NCBI GenBank assembly: GCA_035079385.1 | Contig: JAVHKY010000064.1 | Span: 330,738 to 394,737, forward strand | Reading direction: 5' to 3' | DNA: 64,000 nucleotides | Source of the DNA: Aspidiotus rigidus | Taxonomy: Eukaryota; Arthropoda; Insecta; Hemiptera; Diaspididae | Shown here: positions 49,901 through 58,339 of the stretch, piece by piece | Layout: every line of letters begins with the position of its first letter | Numbering within the stretch: the stretch's first letter is position 1 | The notes under the pieces: model-generated | What the model saw: the letters and a program-made list of their open reading frames with translations, nothing else | What the model was told of the DNA's origin: nothing | Database searches by the model: none | Made by a program: the position numbers and the translations under genes

Positions 49901-52900
49901 TACGCACTCTTGTGAATTTGTATACGATGCATAAGTACTACGCGTATATTTTAGGTTTTCAGATAAAAAATAAGACTCCTAGCCTCTTTGACGAAATTTG
50001 GAAAATTGAATAGGGCGTTCCACTTGGCCCGAGATTGGCGAAGCACGTCGTGAACTTTAGAGACATCGGAAGACTTCCCCAGAACTACGACAGCATTACC
50101 TTTGCCAACCTTTGTAATAATTAATCTTTCCTCTCTGATCTTCCCTTAAAAATCATGAGACTTTAGCAAATGTTGTGGCCGATTCATCCAGAAAAAATGT
50201 GCCGAAATGGTCTGCAACACTCCCCTCCCCAGCATGAGTAATTCTGGGAGTGATATGATCAAAGAGTTGAGGAGGCGAGGAGGTGGGGATCCCTATTGGA
50301 TCCTCTTGGACTCTCATCTTCGAAATGATTCGTTTTCCGTGTTTATAGGATAGCTTGTAGGGATTACCCCAGTGCCTATCTATATACGTATGACTAGCCG
50401 TCAACTCCAAATTAGGGGGGAGGGTCGTCGAACTTTAAGAAATTACAGGCTTGGGTTAAGTACACATAAGGATTCCATCCAAAGGATGGGCATTTGTGCG
50501 TCTTACATTATAATGAGAGTCTCAATTACACTATCTTTACCTATGCAGCAGTAGTATATTGACTCGATTTTGACGTCGAGAAATAGTTGACGTCAAAATC
50601 TGATACCAGGTGTCGACTCATTTTCGACCTTATCAAAATATGGACTCGAATACTCCGCAATTTTCACGTCAATCGCAAGTCTTTTCCAAAGAATGACATA
50701 TAATTGACCCTACGTGCACGTCGATTTTCATACTAGGAATTGACTTTAACGTCAACCACGAATTACTCGATCGATTTTGAATCATCTTCGGGTCATTGGA
50801 CGGAACTACACTCCTATTTTTTAGTTGTGGTATTTCATTTCGGAGCGCTTTGTGAAACGTACGAATGCGCAACTTTTTCTTCTGTAAAATCTCAATTGTT
50901 TGGTTGACTCATATTTTGGTCATGTTTTCAGATTCCACTGTTGTCATTCCTACCCTTAATGCTATTCTTACCGGCTATGGTTTACGCAAGCGCATCAGAG
51001 AAAAACAAAGACGTTCCAGTAGGAGGTGATTATTCATTCAAATTCATCTTATCATTTGAGTGGTCTTCAATGATCATTATGACTGTATTTTGATGATCGA
51101 GATATTTTGTCAAAATTCAAACATGAATACTTTAATGTAGCAATAAATTTCTTATTGTTAATGGTATTCCCAGCAAATACCGAGGATTGAAGAATGTGTG
51201 TCGAGGATAAGACCGTATTTCCGCTTATGTGTACTAAACAGTGACGGATCCAAGGGAACCAGGTGGCCATTGATAAAATAAATTTTTTAAAAAAAGGAAG
51301 AAAAGAAGAAAAGCGAAAAAATTGAGTAACGAGGAGAAAATGAAAAAAAATTAGGCAAAACAGAAGCAAAAAAAAAAGTTTTTTGGCGCTGACGCGGGAA
51401 ATTTTGGCTATTTTTTTTTTTTTAGATCCCAGCAGTAAACGAAAAATTTTGCGATCGATTTACTTGAAATTTGCAGGAAAATCACCTTTCGTAAAAATCT
51501 AAAACACAATAATATTTTTTCTCTCTTTTCTGTAGGGGTCCTTACACTCCTTGCCATTTTGAGCACAGTACTATTGATTATTGTGGCGCCTCCAGCGGCA
51601 GCTTTGTACGGCATTTATAAGGTACGTATTGCAAATAAAATTTGTACCAAAACTAAATTTTTTTTTATATTATTTTACGAGCAGTTTAGTTACGCTAAGG
51701 GCTATTTGCTCGACAAGATTACCATGCATATTAGAAATGATTAGAAAAATAGATTAATAATAGGTACATCTTTATGAATAGTTTTATACATCTGGTCGGA
51801 GAAGGTGTGTGCGTTGGTACGCTATTGTATTTTTTTTCTATTTATGGAAGAATAGAATTGGGGGGCTTATTTATTGGAGGAGAGAGTTATCGTATCCGAC
51901 TTATTTATTAGTGCTTGAGAGTGGGAGGAAGCAACATTTAGGGAAGAGCGAAGAGGTGCAATTAGAGGGCAGGAAAAAAAATGTTCTACTGTTAAGGTTT
52001 CTTCTTCGCAGTAAGGGCGGGATAGGGGAGCTAGAAGATCAGGGTTGATGAAGTAGGAATGTGTGATTGGGGTATGACCAATTCTTAAATGGGTGAGCAC
52101 AATCTCTTCCCGTCTAGGAGTGGACCAGGGTAAGGGGTTTGTTTAGTTCTGAGAAGTTTGTTAGACGTTTGATTTTTCCAGAGTGATTTCCATTTTTGAA
52201 GGGTGAGAGAACAGTAGTGATTATAGTAATCGGAGACATGTAGACGGGTGCAGTCAGTTATTCTAGGTAAGGAGGTGGCGTTCTTGGTGGCTCCATCAAC
52301 TGCATCATGATCGGTTGGATCGATATGACTAGGGATCCATATGAACGTGATTTGGGTATTGACGAAGTCAAGGTTGAGTGATGGGAGGTGGATGCGTTAG
52401 AAGAGGGGGTGAGTGCTGTAGATGTCCATCATAGAGTGTAGAGAAGAAAGTGAGTCGGTAAGGCGAAGAAATTTGCCGTTTGGAGGGAGTTGAGAGAGAT
52501 GGGGAAGGTAGGAGAATAAAGCCATCAATTTGGCTGTGAATATGGATGTAATAATACGAATACAATGGGAAGTTAGGCATCCATTTATGGAATATGCGTA
52601 AGTAATTTTATTCGATTTTGTAGATCCGTCTGAGAATAAGCAAATTGTGTAACCAGGATACTCTTGTATCACCTTTCGAATGTTTTGGATGATAATGATG
52701 CTGTTTGATGTGGGAATTTGTATGACGTCGAGAGGTATGTTTCGTTCAGGGAGTGTCCAGGGGGGTAGATAATATAGATGGGTTGCAAAGGATTTGCTTC
52801 GTAAGGCTTATTGAGGGTAAGATCAAATTGCAGACGTATATGTTTATTGTGAGTCAAAAAGGGTTCATTGTTTTGGAGAAAGATTGTGTTATATAGGGAT

Positions 52901-55900
52901 GTCGAAAATTCACGTTATTCGACATAATATAATCGCGAATCAGTTTCACGATTGTTTCGCCGCGGATCGTTGATAACTTAGTACTTTCTCCTAGGGATGA
53001 ACGGACTTCTGACACAATCTACGGTCTAACGTAATTAATAATACACATATCCTCGAACGAACTTTTATTCACAATACGTATTATAATACAGTTATGACGT
53101 ATGACGTTACATTTTCTTTACTTCTTCGACCTTTGTTCGGGGTTCCTGAAAACCTGCGGGTAAATCGAAGTCTACCCTTAGTATAAGAAGTCGTAAAATA
53201 TTCTCTACGATAATATCTAGCTTAATCACAGATGAGCGCATTTGCGCTAGTGGAAAGTAAGAGCATCGTCTTCAGACCTTGATTGCCGATTGAGAAAGTT
53301 CTGTTCGTTCGAGGATTCGCTAGTCAATATACTAATATACGATTTTCACGTACTTGATTTGCAGACAATTCAGCATTTTCACCATCCATTCTGTATCTCT
53401 GCCTTGTCCTTGCCTGGTACGAATTCTTCTTGATTAATACATACGAAATCTCGTGATTTAAATTGAATACGGTAATCTCTCTACACAAATCGAGTTCGAG
53501 TAACTATTTTTCCTTCGAGTCGGAATATTCTCTATCTCCGAAAATATGAAATGCCAGGCAAGGCGCGAAGTAAAGTTGTAGGTCAATGAACTGAACAGTT
53601 TTCTCAGCCAATTAAATTCGAATGAATTACGAATTTTGATTTATCAAAGTCGAAAAGTTTCGACAAGGGAGGTCAGGGAATTGAGAAACAGAGGATAAGA
53701 AATTGGAAGTTAGTATGAGTCTACGAAAGGAGAGTGGAGGTTCGGCGGCTTCAGTGCATAAACTGAGTTTAGGGCTTCTGCGATAGGCTTATAGGGCCAT
53801 TCTCAGAGAGGAAGTTTGAATAGTGTCGAGTAATGAGAGGACAGATTTGTTGGCTAGATTGGCGCTCCATAATCTATTTTTTTTTTTTTTTTTTTTTTTT
53901 ATCCCATCCAATCAGAGAAAAATTATATTAAAAAAAAACAAACAAACAAAAATAGAAAACAAATAAAATAAAACAAACAAAAAAAACGAAGGAAGAAAAA
54001 AAAAAGAATAGGGGGAAAAAAATTTTACACACATGCATAAATGTATTAAAAAAAAAAAAAAAAGTGAAAACAATAGTACTTCGACATAGCAATCCGTTGT
54101 AAGGACTGGAGCCGAGTTTGATTTCTTGTATTAAAAGAGTATGATTTAATCGCTCTTCAGAATTTAAAGAAAGTAAATCATAAAAAAAAAAAAAAAAAAA
54201 AGGTTGGAAAGAGGATGGCTACTGGGCCTCACCTCGAAGGAAAAACGGAAAAAATGAATTGAATTTAAATGTTCGTGGAAAGAGGTAGGTGAGAGATAAA
54301 TTTGAAAATGTGTGAGAAAATTGAAGGGTTTTCTGATGATAGGAGGTCGGTGGCTCTGAGAGGGTTAGCGAATTGTAGATTGATGGCTTCTGAGTATAGT
54401 ATTTGTCTAATGTTGGATATTTCTGGACATTCGAAAAGATAATGATTGATGTCGCCTTTAGAAGGATTGTCTGGATGGAGGGGGCATATATCAGATTCGG
54501 AAAGATTTAAACGTTCTAAGTGAGTGGGGAGACGATTGTGCCCAACACGAAGACGGCTGAGTTTAACTATAAGGGAGCGGGGAATATCGTTAAAAAGTTT
54601 ATACCAAGGGAATGCCGGAAGTAGAGGTTGAACGAGGAAATAATAAGATTTCAGATTGTTAGCGGATTTCGAGTAGGATATTGCCCAGTCGTCTCGCGTG
54701 GAGCATCGAATAAGAGAAAATAGTTCTGACATAGGGAGCAGATTTGATGAGACTGGTGATGAGCGGGCTGATTTAGCTAAAACATCTACAATTTTGTTGA
54801 TGAATATTCCTGCATGACTGGGGATCCAGAGAAAATTAATTTGAATGGGGTTGAGAGAATTGATCAAGTAGATGATTGATAGAGCTAAGGATGAATTAAC
54901 GCGTGAAGGGATAGAAGAAATGGATTGGAGAGCGGAGAGAGAGTCAGATATTATGAGAAACTGTCCTCTTTGGGAGTTTTGCTTTAGGTAGGAAAGGGCT
55001 TGGAATATCGCCGTCTGTTCCGCATGAAAAATAGATGTGAAGTTTGGTCGAGATAAAGAGCAATGAAGCCCAGTTGAGGGGATCCAAAAGGCCGTACCCA
55101 CTTCGTGATAATCTTTAAAACCGTCAGTAAAAATATGTGTATGATGAGGAAAATGTTCTTGCGTGTATAACTGGAAGAGTTCTTCAAAATCTGAACCGGA
55201 AGTTTTGGGAAGTTGGTGAATTTCAATACGTTCGAAGAGTTGTTGAAAGGAAAAGGCCGATAGATGATAAGACGGAATTGAGACGATGAGGTTTTTGAAG
55301 CGAAAATTAAGGGCAGCTCTTCTACATATTAGTGGTAATCGCCAGTCTACAAATCTCCAGCGATTAAGAAGATATGATAATTATATTGTTTGCAAGGTTT
55401 GTGTCTTGGTAGGTAATACTGCGAATTAAGAACCTATCTGTGAGATAGTTTCGACGAAATTGAAGGGGAGTAATGCCAGTTTCAGCACAAAGGGCTGGAA
55501 TAGGGTTAGAATTTAGAGCTCCTATTATAAGTCGAATGCATTTATTTTGGAGAGTTTCTAATTTATTCAAGTGAATTTTACTCGTGGAACCGGAGCCGTA
55601 GTCTAGTTTAGAGCGGATTATTGCGTTATAAAGGAGTGTTAGGGTGCTTGGGGAGGCTAGCATCTTTAGGACATTGATACAGGGACCGATTTTTAGATCG
55701 AATAAGACTCTTATAGAGTTGTAATAGTAGTTTTCTGGAGCATCATTTTGAGGGGTGTGAGATGAATTTAATGATGCTTAAGGCACGTGTGCATGTTGCT
55801 TTTAGAAATTTAATATGAAGGGTCCAAGTAAGTTTTTGATCAAAGTGGAGGCGAGAAGTTTAGCAGAATTTTGGCGTGGGATTTCAAAATTTTGCAGGAA

Positions 55901-57995
55901 GAGAGGTTGGAGGAGGGGATAGGGCGTTTTTTTTTTTTTTTAAATAACTAGATAGGTTGTGGAGCTAGAGAATTTGAAGCCGTTTTTTGATGTCCAGATA
56001 GTAATTAAGTTTAGAGTTTCCTGAAGAATTTTGTGGGCTTTGTGAGGGTTGGAAGAGCAAATAGAAATGTTGTAATCATCAGCAAAAAGACGTTGGGTAA
56101 GGGAAGGGTTAACAATTTTCGTAATGTCGTTGATAACTATGAGGAAGAGCATGACACTAAATACTTCTCCCCGGGGCACACCGTTTTCGACATGGAGAGG
56201 GGAAGAGGTTTTATTTTGAATTCGTACTATTAATGTTCTGTCATGAAGGAAACTCTGGAGAATATTAGAGAGATTTCCTCGAAGCCAAATTTCGTGAAGT
56301 TTGTTTGCGATGAGGTGTCTCTAGACTCGGGGGAAGGCTTCTTGAAGATCAAAAAAGATGGGGTTAAAGACAGGATTTTCTGAGCGTAGGGTTATTGATT
56401 TGCGATTGGAGATCGACAAGGGATTTAGTGGTGTTTCGTCCTTTTCTAATGCCGTATTGGAAAGGGGAGAGAATGTTATTCGATTCTAGATACCAAAGTA
56501 GTCTTTTATTGAGTATTTTTTGAAATATTTTACCCAGGACACTGGGTAATGCTATGTGACGATATGATGCTTGGAGGAGGGGGTCTGAGCCAAGTTTCAG
56601 GATAAGAAGGATGATGACAGTTTTCCGAAAATGTGGGTAGATGCTGTAGGCAAAGATGGAGTTGAAAAGGGAGAGGAGATAGGAAAGGGAGTTAGGGTGG
56701 AGGTTTTTTAGCATGACTGCGTGAATATTGTCCAGTCCAGGAGAGGCGTTTCTTAGATTTTTATTGATTGTGGTTCTAAATTCACTTTCAGATTTTGGGA
56801 GGTTGTAGGGGAGGGGTCTCCCCGAGGAGAGTTGAAGGATATATTCAAATTTTCTAGTTGAAGTTTATAAGATAAAAAGGTGAAGTCGTAATTAGACTTG
56901 GAGGATACTCAAGTATAGTGATTTGCTAAAAGTTCAGAAATTTGAAAGGGGTCAGAAATGATTGAATCGTTTTTTTTTTCAGGTGGGAGATGTAGTGGAA
57001 GGGACCACTCTCAAGTTCTGTAAGATGATAAAACCCCTTGCAGAGAGCGATCTGTCTGCAAGGGCTAGTTTCTAATATTGTCTTTCCCGCGTCAATAAAC
57101 TTGCCCCAGGAAGTAAATTTCCACTAGGGAACCAAAAAAAAAAATTTCCCCACTTCATAACACTACGGAACAAAAAATAAAATATTCGAATACCCTATTC
57201 CTACGTGTTTTTCAATGCTGAACAAGATGTCGTCTTCCATTTTTCTATAGGACGTCACAATTTTCTGTAACAATCTCGTTTACTTGCCGCGGATCGTTGC
57301 GGAATGTGACGCAAAACTTCCGTATTGTATACTGGTACGTTCGATGAGTTCCGCTATGGTTCGCGGCAAGTAAACAAGAATATTACAGGAAATTGTGACG
57401 TCCTAAAGAAAAATGGAAAACGATATCGTGTTCAGCATTGAAAAACACCTTGGAATCGGGTATTCGAATATTTGATACTTTTACTTTTTTGTTCCATAGT
57501 GATATTTGTTTGTCTGTACAAAGTATCAAATAATTTTTGTATGAAAGATAAAAGTTGTTTTTTTCTTAAAATTCAATCGGTATCCTTTTCCCAATGTGTT
57601 ATGTATTTAATTTAAAATTATCCTTGTAATTGTTACAGAAAAAACCATCGTTTATGTTTCCCGTTATAGTACTCAATGTCATCGGCATTATAATTTCCAT
57701 TTTGAGTCTAATAGGTCAAATAGTGATGACCGTGAATGGAGATTTAAAACAACAGAATCCTGCTGCGCTAATAATCTTTTCTATCTTGCAACTGCGTAAG
57801 TAGTTCAATATTTTTTCCTCAGATAATAGTCATCAATTAAAGCCATATATTATTCAGGCTATGCAGTAGTGATTGAAATATCATAATGAATATTTGTTTT
57901 CAGTAATTGGTTGGTATTTCTCAAGTGTCATATACAGTTACTATTCAAGACTGAAAAACGAAGTGAAACCAGTAGCTTATGGTGAACGGGCATAG
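37853..57995 (+). CDS. Four-transmembrane protein, DUF4728/pasiflora-like (spliced, 5 exons)
   Basis: Exons are 37853-37939, 50932-51025, 51536-51621, 57639-57795 and 57904-57995. All introns are GT-AG and phases agree (0, 1, 0, 1), giving 171 residues and a TAG stop. The start is the first ATG after an in-frame TAA upstream. Visible parts: cysteine cluster at residues 10-14 followed by RLRTGS; hydrophobic spans at about 19-46, 62-88, 94-119 and 130-155; basic tail ending YGERA. Length and layout match small insect tetraspan proteins of the DUF4728/pasiflora type, some of which act at septate junctions in Drosophila; the family call is inferred from layout only. Intron 1 is 13 kb and intron 3 is 6 kb, both full of transposons. 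An extra small exon inside intron 1 cannot be excluded. This is the only convincing host gene in the window. Confidence 0.8.
38920..41160. repeat. Cluster of dispersed 45-bp-family repeats in intron 1
   Basis: Words GAGCTATATATGATAGGAGG, GGGGGACTTGGAAAAATTTC and their complements recur at about 39000-39105, 39310-39385, 39600-39640, 39905-39935, 40600-40710 and 41080-41150. The companion motif AACAGGGAACCTGTT with TATGGG occurs at about 38928, 39225, 39815 (inverted), 39977 and 40995 (inverted). It looks like a fragmented, rearranged repeat family. Confidence 0.6.
40064..40602. mobile_element. Foldback element FB4, short form (539 bp)
   Basis: Same ends as FB3: CCCGGGTGGGG...AAGATGTTACCAGTTAAA at 40064 and TTTAACTGGCAACATCTTTC...CCCACCCGG ending at 40602. 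The inverted arms contain the same ACGAAATTTGTATCTCAA and GAGCCGAGTTATGGACC blocks. The centre has a single copy of the 140-bp type unit (TATGAAGCTTGGAAGTGGG). It interrupts GAGCTAT|ATGATAGGAG exactly as FB3 does. Confidence 0.8.
41887..42081 (-). pseudogene. KRBA2/SCAND3-like integrase protein, cysteine-rich tail fragment
   Basis: The 161-codon minus ORF (42081-41596) starts with WRGANIKESLVGGQGFQIC, then CSCTAKCKTSRYLCKK and LLCNSRYHNS. The pattern GQGF..C.C...C.T.RC.C.K....CNS.CHNS is the C-terminal tail of transposon-derived, integrase-bearing proteins common in insects (recalled family). Two cysteines are replaced by tyrosine (RY, RYH). The rest of the ORF has no motif and is likely chance. 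Confidence 0.5.
42203..42976. mobile_element. Non-autonomous TIR element, about 775 bp
   Basis: The left end TGTCCATGAAATTTGATGTC with CCGAGTGAAAATTGACCGAC is mirrored on the right by TCAATTTCTGCTCGGAC and AAATTTCCTGACA. The interior has repeated (C/G)GAAATTTGG.C words and no protein. A second copy interrupts PLE copy 4 (49378-49780). No clear target duplication. Confidence 0.6.
43088..43445. mobile_element. CACTA-like hairpin element H1
   Basis: The long inverted repeat includes GAATAAGTGTTTCTAGAGTA at 43135 and its complement ending at 43440, with GAATTCAATGCCGTTTCC mirrored exactly. The centre holds TTTGCCGCGGAATGTCGCG and TTCCGCGGCAAATTGATG. The left side begins TTA-CACTAGG; the right terminus is not recognisable. 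ORFs on both strands are reflections of the hairpin. Confidence 0.6.
43502..43913. mobile_element. Remnant of the FB3/FB4 family
   Basis: The left terminus is missing; the sequence begins within GAGCCAAGTTATGGACC and has one central unit (AACGCAGATTCCGAAAAAAA, TATGAAGCTTGAAATTGAGG). It ends with CATTCAACTGTTAAAACATC and GCGCACCCTGTAGG before TATA. It is more diverged than FB4. Confidence 0.65.
43914..45090. other. Unassigned intronic stretch
   Basis: AT-rich with no recognised element. The ORF at 44657-44854 has no family motif. Confidence 0.3.
45091..45306 (-). CDS. Candidate internal exon of an unrecognised antisense gene
   Basis: A stop-free 216-bp block lies between an acceptor (TTATCTGTAAG|CA) and a strong donor (TGTG|GTGAGTAT) on the minus strand. 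It carries two leading and one trailing bases, so it is phase-symmetric. The 71 full codons give a mixed, protein-like composition with WISYPGHINYPL near the start and DPPAYDPHPISVYGTG in the middle, unlike the low-complexity ORFs around it. No family was recognised. It sits antisense in intron 1 of the four-TM gene, just upstream of PLE copy 3. No partner exon was found. It could be a nested-gene exon, a captured exon or chance. Confidence 0.4.
45456..45890 (+). pseudogene. PLE copy 3 N-terminal domain and first RT blocks
   Basis: LVITGANKGAASVIL corresponds to the PLE LVI.KADKG.A.VVL block. After a frame change LREADKVMNSHAPKVYGLIK, THKEGYPIRPVVSFMVSPT and a stop follow, equal to the PLE YGLPK.HK....RPIVS..GSPTY block. 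Confidence 0.8.
45985..46650. repeat. 45-bp minisatellite array
   Basis: About 14 units of 45 bp: CTCGAGCTATATATGATAGG, AGGGGGACTTGGAAGAAT, then CGTGACTTT or TTCAAGT. Unit starts include 46013, 46058 and 46103. Some units have longer G runs or the GCTACCGTCCGCCGTCCAACC variant. As 45 is a multiple of 3, both strands stay open (152 and 160 codons) with 15-residue repeats; these are not considered genes. The array splits PLE copy 3 between the RPVVS and TNVP blocks. Confidence 0.9.
46760..47415 (+). pseudogene. PLE copy 3 RT core
   Basis: Blocks: KLFGMYTNVPG, ICQFRGITYQFADGLPMGGP, SEVFMDRMEGFLFDT, WFRYVDNIFDS, LNFTLELGGLSLNFLDLKI, and FDVFRKPAYTG. The usual YVDD reads YVDN here, so one catalytic aspartate is lost. 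At least two frameshifts precede GLPMG. Confidence 0.85.
47470..47870 (+). pseudogene. PLE copy 3 linker and GIY-YIG endonuclease
   Basis: The linker IQRLLKNLGYKTAFY and LRHLSNTKDP leads into FYKINCGD, a TGA stop in place of the second cysteine, NAVYVGQTSRALAYRIGEHE, and KSAFARHILTQ. This is the KI.C.DC...Y.GQT..L..R..EH pattern of PLE endonucleases. The stop at the CxxC cysteine (near 47728) kills the domain. Confidence 0.85.
48085..48127 (+). ncRNA. Hammerhead-ribozyme-like motif of PLE copy 3
   Basis: CTGATGA at 48091, a small stem TGGTG-tgatt-CACTCC, then GAAA at 48114 give an intact hammerhead core order 3' of the endonuclease. The homologous place in PLE copy 2 has the same layout. Stems I and III were not resolved, so this is a candidate only. 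Confidence 0.4.
48131..48328. other. Linker between PLE copy 3 and hAT relic
   Basis: No recognisable feature; the last part may belong to the hAT relic in another frame. Confidence 0.25.
48329..48439 (+). pseudogene. hAT transposase C-terminal dimerisation-domain fragment
   Basis: The frame reads APIVSVDVERSFSEYKLIL, then RDKRHNLKQENLEKHYL and a stop. This matches the hAT C-terminal block P.S...ER.FS..K.I...R..L...NLE. A TGA lies just before the alanine codon, so upstream coding is already lost. No TIRs were found. Confidence 0.75.
48440..49024. other. Unassigned stretch
   Basis: No gene. A short acceptor/donor pair at 48741-48782 was considered and rejected as an exon. Confidence 0.3.
49025..49385 (-). 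pseudogene. PLE copy 4 RT N-terminal half
   Basis: The open frame starts TSPTYSLAKFLDRWFKS, then SPYSVKNSDSLADKLKDE, LPPGSILCFFDVVGQFSNIP, FFDLLNVCWSPKFCEFDGKF and FTEGIPLGLSL. It matches PLE RT from the SPTY block to (E)G.PMG.PLS. The first catalytic aspartate (FFDV) is present. Confidence 0.85.
49378..49780. mobile_element. Second copy of the 42.2-kb TIR element inside PLE copy 4
   Basis: It shares CGAAATTTG.GTCCGAG.GAAAATTGACC, AGAAAATTGTGATTGCTGAA, GAATAATTTTGTTAAGTA and GGGTTTATTCGAGCTTATCG with 42203-42790 in the same order. The right third, including the right TIR, is missing. Its left edge abuts the RT frame of PLE copy 4 at SPTY. Confidence 0.65.
50153..50410 (-). pseudogene. Unassigned minus-strand ORF upstream of PLE copy 4
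   Basis: The 86-codon frame includes HWGNPYKLSYKHGKRIISKM. The WGNPYK phrase resembles the pre-RT linker of some LINEs (W(G)(L/N)PYK), but no flanking RT was found. It may also be the N-terminal extension of PLE copy 4. Confidence 0.25.
50932..51025 (+). CDS. Exon 2 of the four-TM gene
   Basis: The acceptor TTTTCAG follows a T-rich tract and starts in phase 0, continuing helix 1 from exon 1. The exon encodes residues 30-60 plus the first base of codon 61: a hydrophobic run, then an extracellular-type stretch ASASEKNKDVPVG. The donor is G|GTGATT. Confidence 0.8.
51536..51621 (+). CDS. Exon 3 of the four-TM gene
   Basis: The acceptor is TTTTCTGTAG and the donor AAG|GTACGT. The exon encodes residues 61-89, nearly all of membrane helix 2, ending in YGIYK. 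Intron 2 upstream is only 510 bp and free of recognisable transposons. Confidence 0.85.
51867..52672 (-). pseudogene. LINE copy B RNase H and C-terminal domain
   Basis: CLFSDGSTKSNKITYAYSIN holds the first RNase H aspartate block, followed by FTAKLMALFSYLPHLSQLPP and LRLTDSLSSLHSM (second acidic block). After a stop, TFIWIPSHIDPTDHDAVDGA covers the WIPSH block. The tail LTHLRIGHTPITHSYFI and LTVEHFFSCPL is the typical C-terminal zinc-knuckle-like end. Frames are broken at least twice. Confidence 0.8.
52905..53640. mobile_element. Unidentified insertion inside LINE copy B
   Basis: About 735 bp separate two LINE segments that should be nearly contiguous. It carries TTCGCCGCGGATCGTTG (a word shared with hairpin H2) and no protein. 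No flanking duplication or terminal repeat was certain. Confidence 0.4.
54265..55101 (-). pseudogene. LINE copy A RNase H and C-terminal domain (278 codons open)
   Basis: This is the longest open frame in the window. It includes SIFHAEQTAIFQALSYL (catalytic Glu block), LIISDSLSALQSI (catalytic Asp block), INFLWIPSHAGIFINKIVDV (WIPSH block, last Asp) and a C-terminal region with LSRLRVGHNRLPTHLERL and CPLHPDN...INHYLFECPE. The first RNase H aspartate lies in the preceding frame (near 55110: TDGFKDYHEVG). Function: degrades RNA in RNA-DNA hybrids during retrotransposition. Confidence 0.85.
55364..56760 (-). pseudogene. LINE copy A reverse transcriptase
   Basis: In order: SPGLDNIHAVMLKNLHP and FRKTVIILLILKLGSDPL, SYRHIALPSVLGKIFQKILN, NILSPFQYGIRKGRNT (56714-56364); a gap with stops; MPRGEVFSVMLFLIVINDI and LFADDYNI (56179-55940), where FADD is the catalytic motif; then the thumb LYNAIIRSKLDYGS and LETLQNKCIRLIIGAL (55663-55364). 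At least three frame breaks. Confidence 0.85.
57161..57501. mobile_element. CACTA-like hairpin element H2
   Basis: It starts CACTACGGAACAAAAAATAA and ends TTTTTTGTTCCATAGTG, a near-complete inverted repeat of about 160 bp per arm centred near 57328. Other mirrored blocks: TATTCGAATACCC/GGGTATTCGAATA, GGACGTCACAATTT, and TTTACTTGCCGCGG with CGCGGCAAGTAAAC. No protein. A 3-bp duplication is not evident. It lies just before exon 4. Confidence 0.75.
57639..57795 (+). CDS. Exon 4 of the four-TM gene
   Basis: The acceptor TTGTTACAG and donor C|GTAAGT flank 52 open codons plus one base. It encodes KKPSF, helix 3, a polar loop VNGDLKQQN and the start of helix 4. The frame agrees with exons 3 and 5. 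Confidence 0.85.
57904..57995 (+). CDS. Exon 5 (last) of the four-TM gene
   Basis: The acceptor GTTTTCAG lies 108 bp after exon 4. The exon completes helix 4 (GWYFSSVIYSYY) and a basic cytoplasmic tail ending in TAG at 57993-57995. It continues in frame from the split leucine codon of exon 4. Confidence 0.85.
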
Positions 57996-58083
57996 GTAAC
58001 TGTTTGATTGCATCAACAAAATAATAATTATTGTGATGCACCCTATACAGCAAATTAAATACTCTGGACCTATCAATTAATTG

Positions 58084-58089
58084 AATAAA
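58084..58089 (+). promoter_or_regulatory. Polyadenylation signal AATAAA
   Basis: A canonical AATAAA lies 89 bp after the TAG stop of the four-TM gene, followed by a T-rich stretch. The 3' UTR would be about 110 bp. Confidence 0.6.
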
Positions 58090-58269
58090 ATATTGTATTC
58101 TCTACATATAGCTTGCTGAAGACTTGCATTTGTTTCATCTTGCTGGTTGTTTATATGCATTTGTACTGACTGTTCCATTCTCCTTTCTTAAATTTTATTT
58201 TCAATTGTCTATCTCCATATTTTTCTTTTCATTTTATCATTCTCAATTTGTTGCTCTTAAGCACTTATC

Positions 58270-58339
58270 CAGTGGCGGACTGGCCTGCCTGGCTACCTGG
58301 CGATTGTCAGTTGCGCCTTAGCAAGCTAGTCCGCCACTG
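58270..58339. mobile_element. 70-bp mini element with 15-bp TIRs
   Basis: CAGTGGCGGACTGGC at 58270 and its complement GCTAGTCCGCCACTG ending at 58339 differ at one position. No target duplication was found. It may be a minimal MITE; the ORFs across it are not genes. Confidence 0.55.

Larger units (their letters stand above)
49025..50160 (-). mobile_element. PLE copy 4, minus strand, split by a TIR element
   Basis: The N-terminal block ERLIITKVGKGNAVVVLGK lies near 50140-50080. The RT part lies at 49385-49025. Between them are a copy of the 42.2-kb TIR element (about 49378-49780) and about 200 bp unassigned. The GLPMG block onward, the YVDD motif and the endonuclease are absent. Confidence 0.75.
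51820..53877 (-). mobile_element. I-like LINE copy B, split by an insertion
   Basis: The minus strand begins at 53877 with an RT thumb segment (DYGAPI..., then EPPLSFRRLILTSNF-like residues to about 53640), is broken by 52905-53640, and resumes at about 52900 (SLYNTIFLQNNEPF) through RNase H and the C-terminus to about 51867. The RT catalytic part is missing: the copy is cut at 53877 exactly where LINE copy A ends in its A-tail. A short T run (51830-51838) may be its own tail. Confidence 0.75.
53878..57130 (-). mobile_element. I-like LINE copy A, 5'-truncated, with A-tail
   Basis: On the minus strand: linker (ALCKGFYHLTELESGPFH near 57040), RT, RNase H, 3' UTR, then a 22-bp A-tail seen as the T run 53878-53899. 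The endonuclease and gag ORF are absent. The element lies antisense in intron 3 of the four-TM gene. Several frameshifts; the FADD motif and the RNase H frame are intact. The RNase H after RT places it in the I superclade. Confidence 0.85.
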
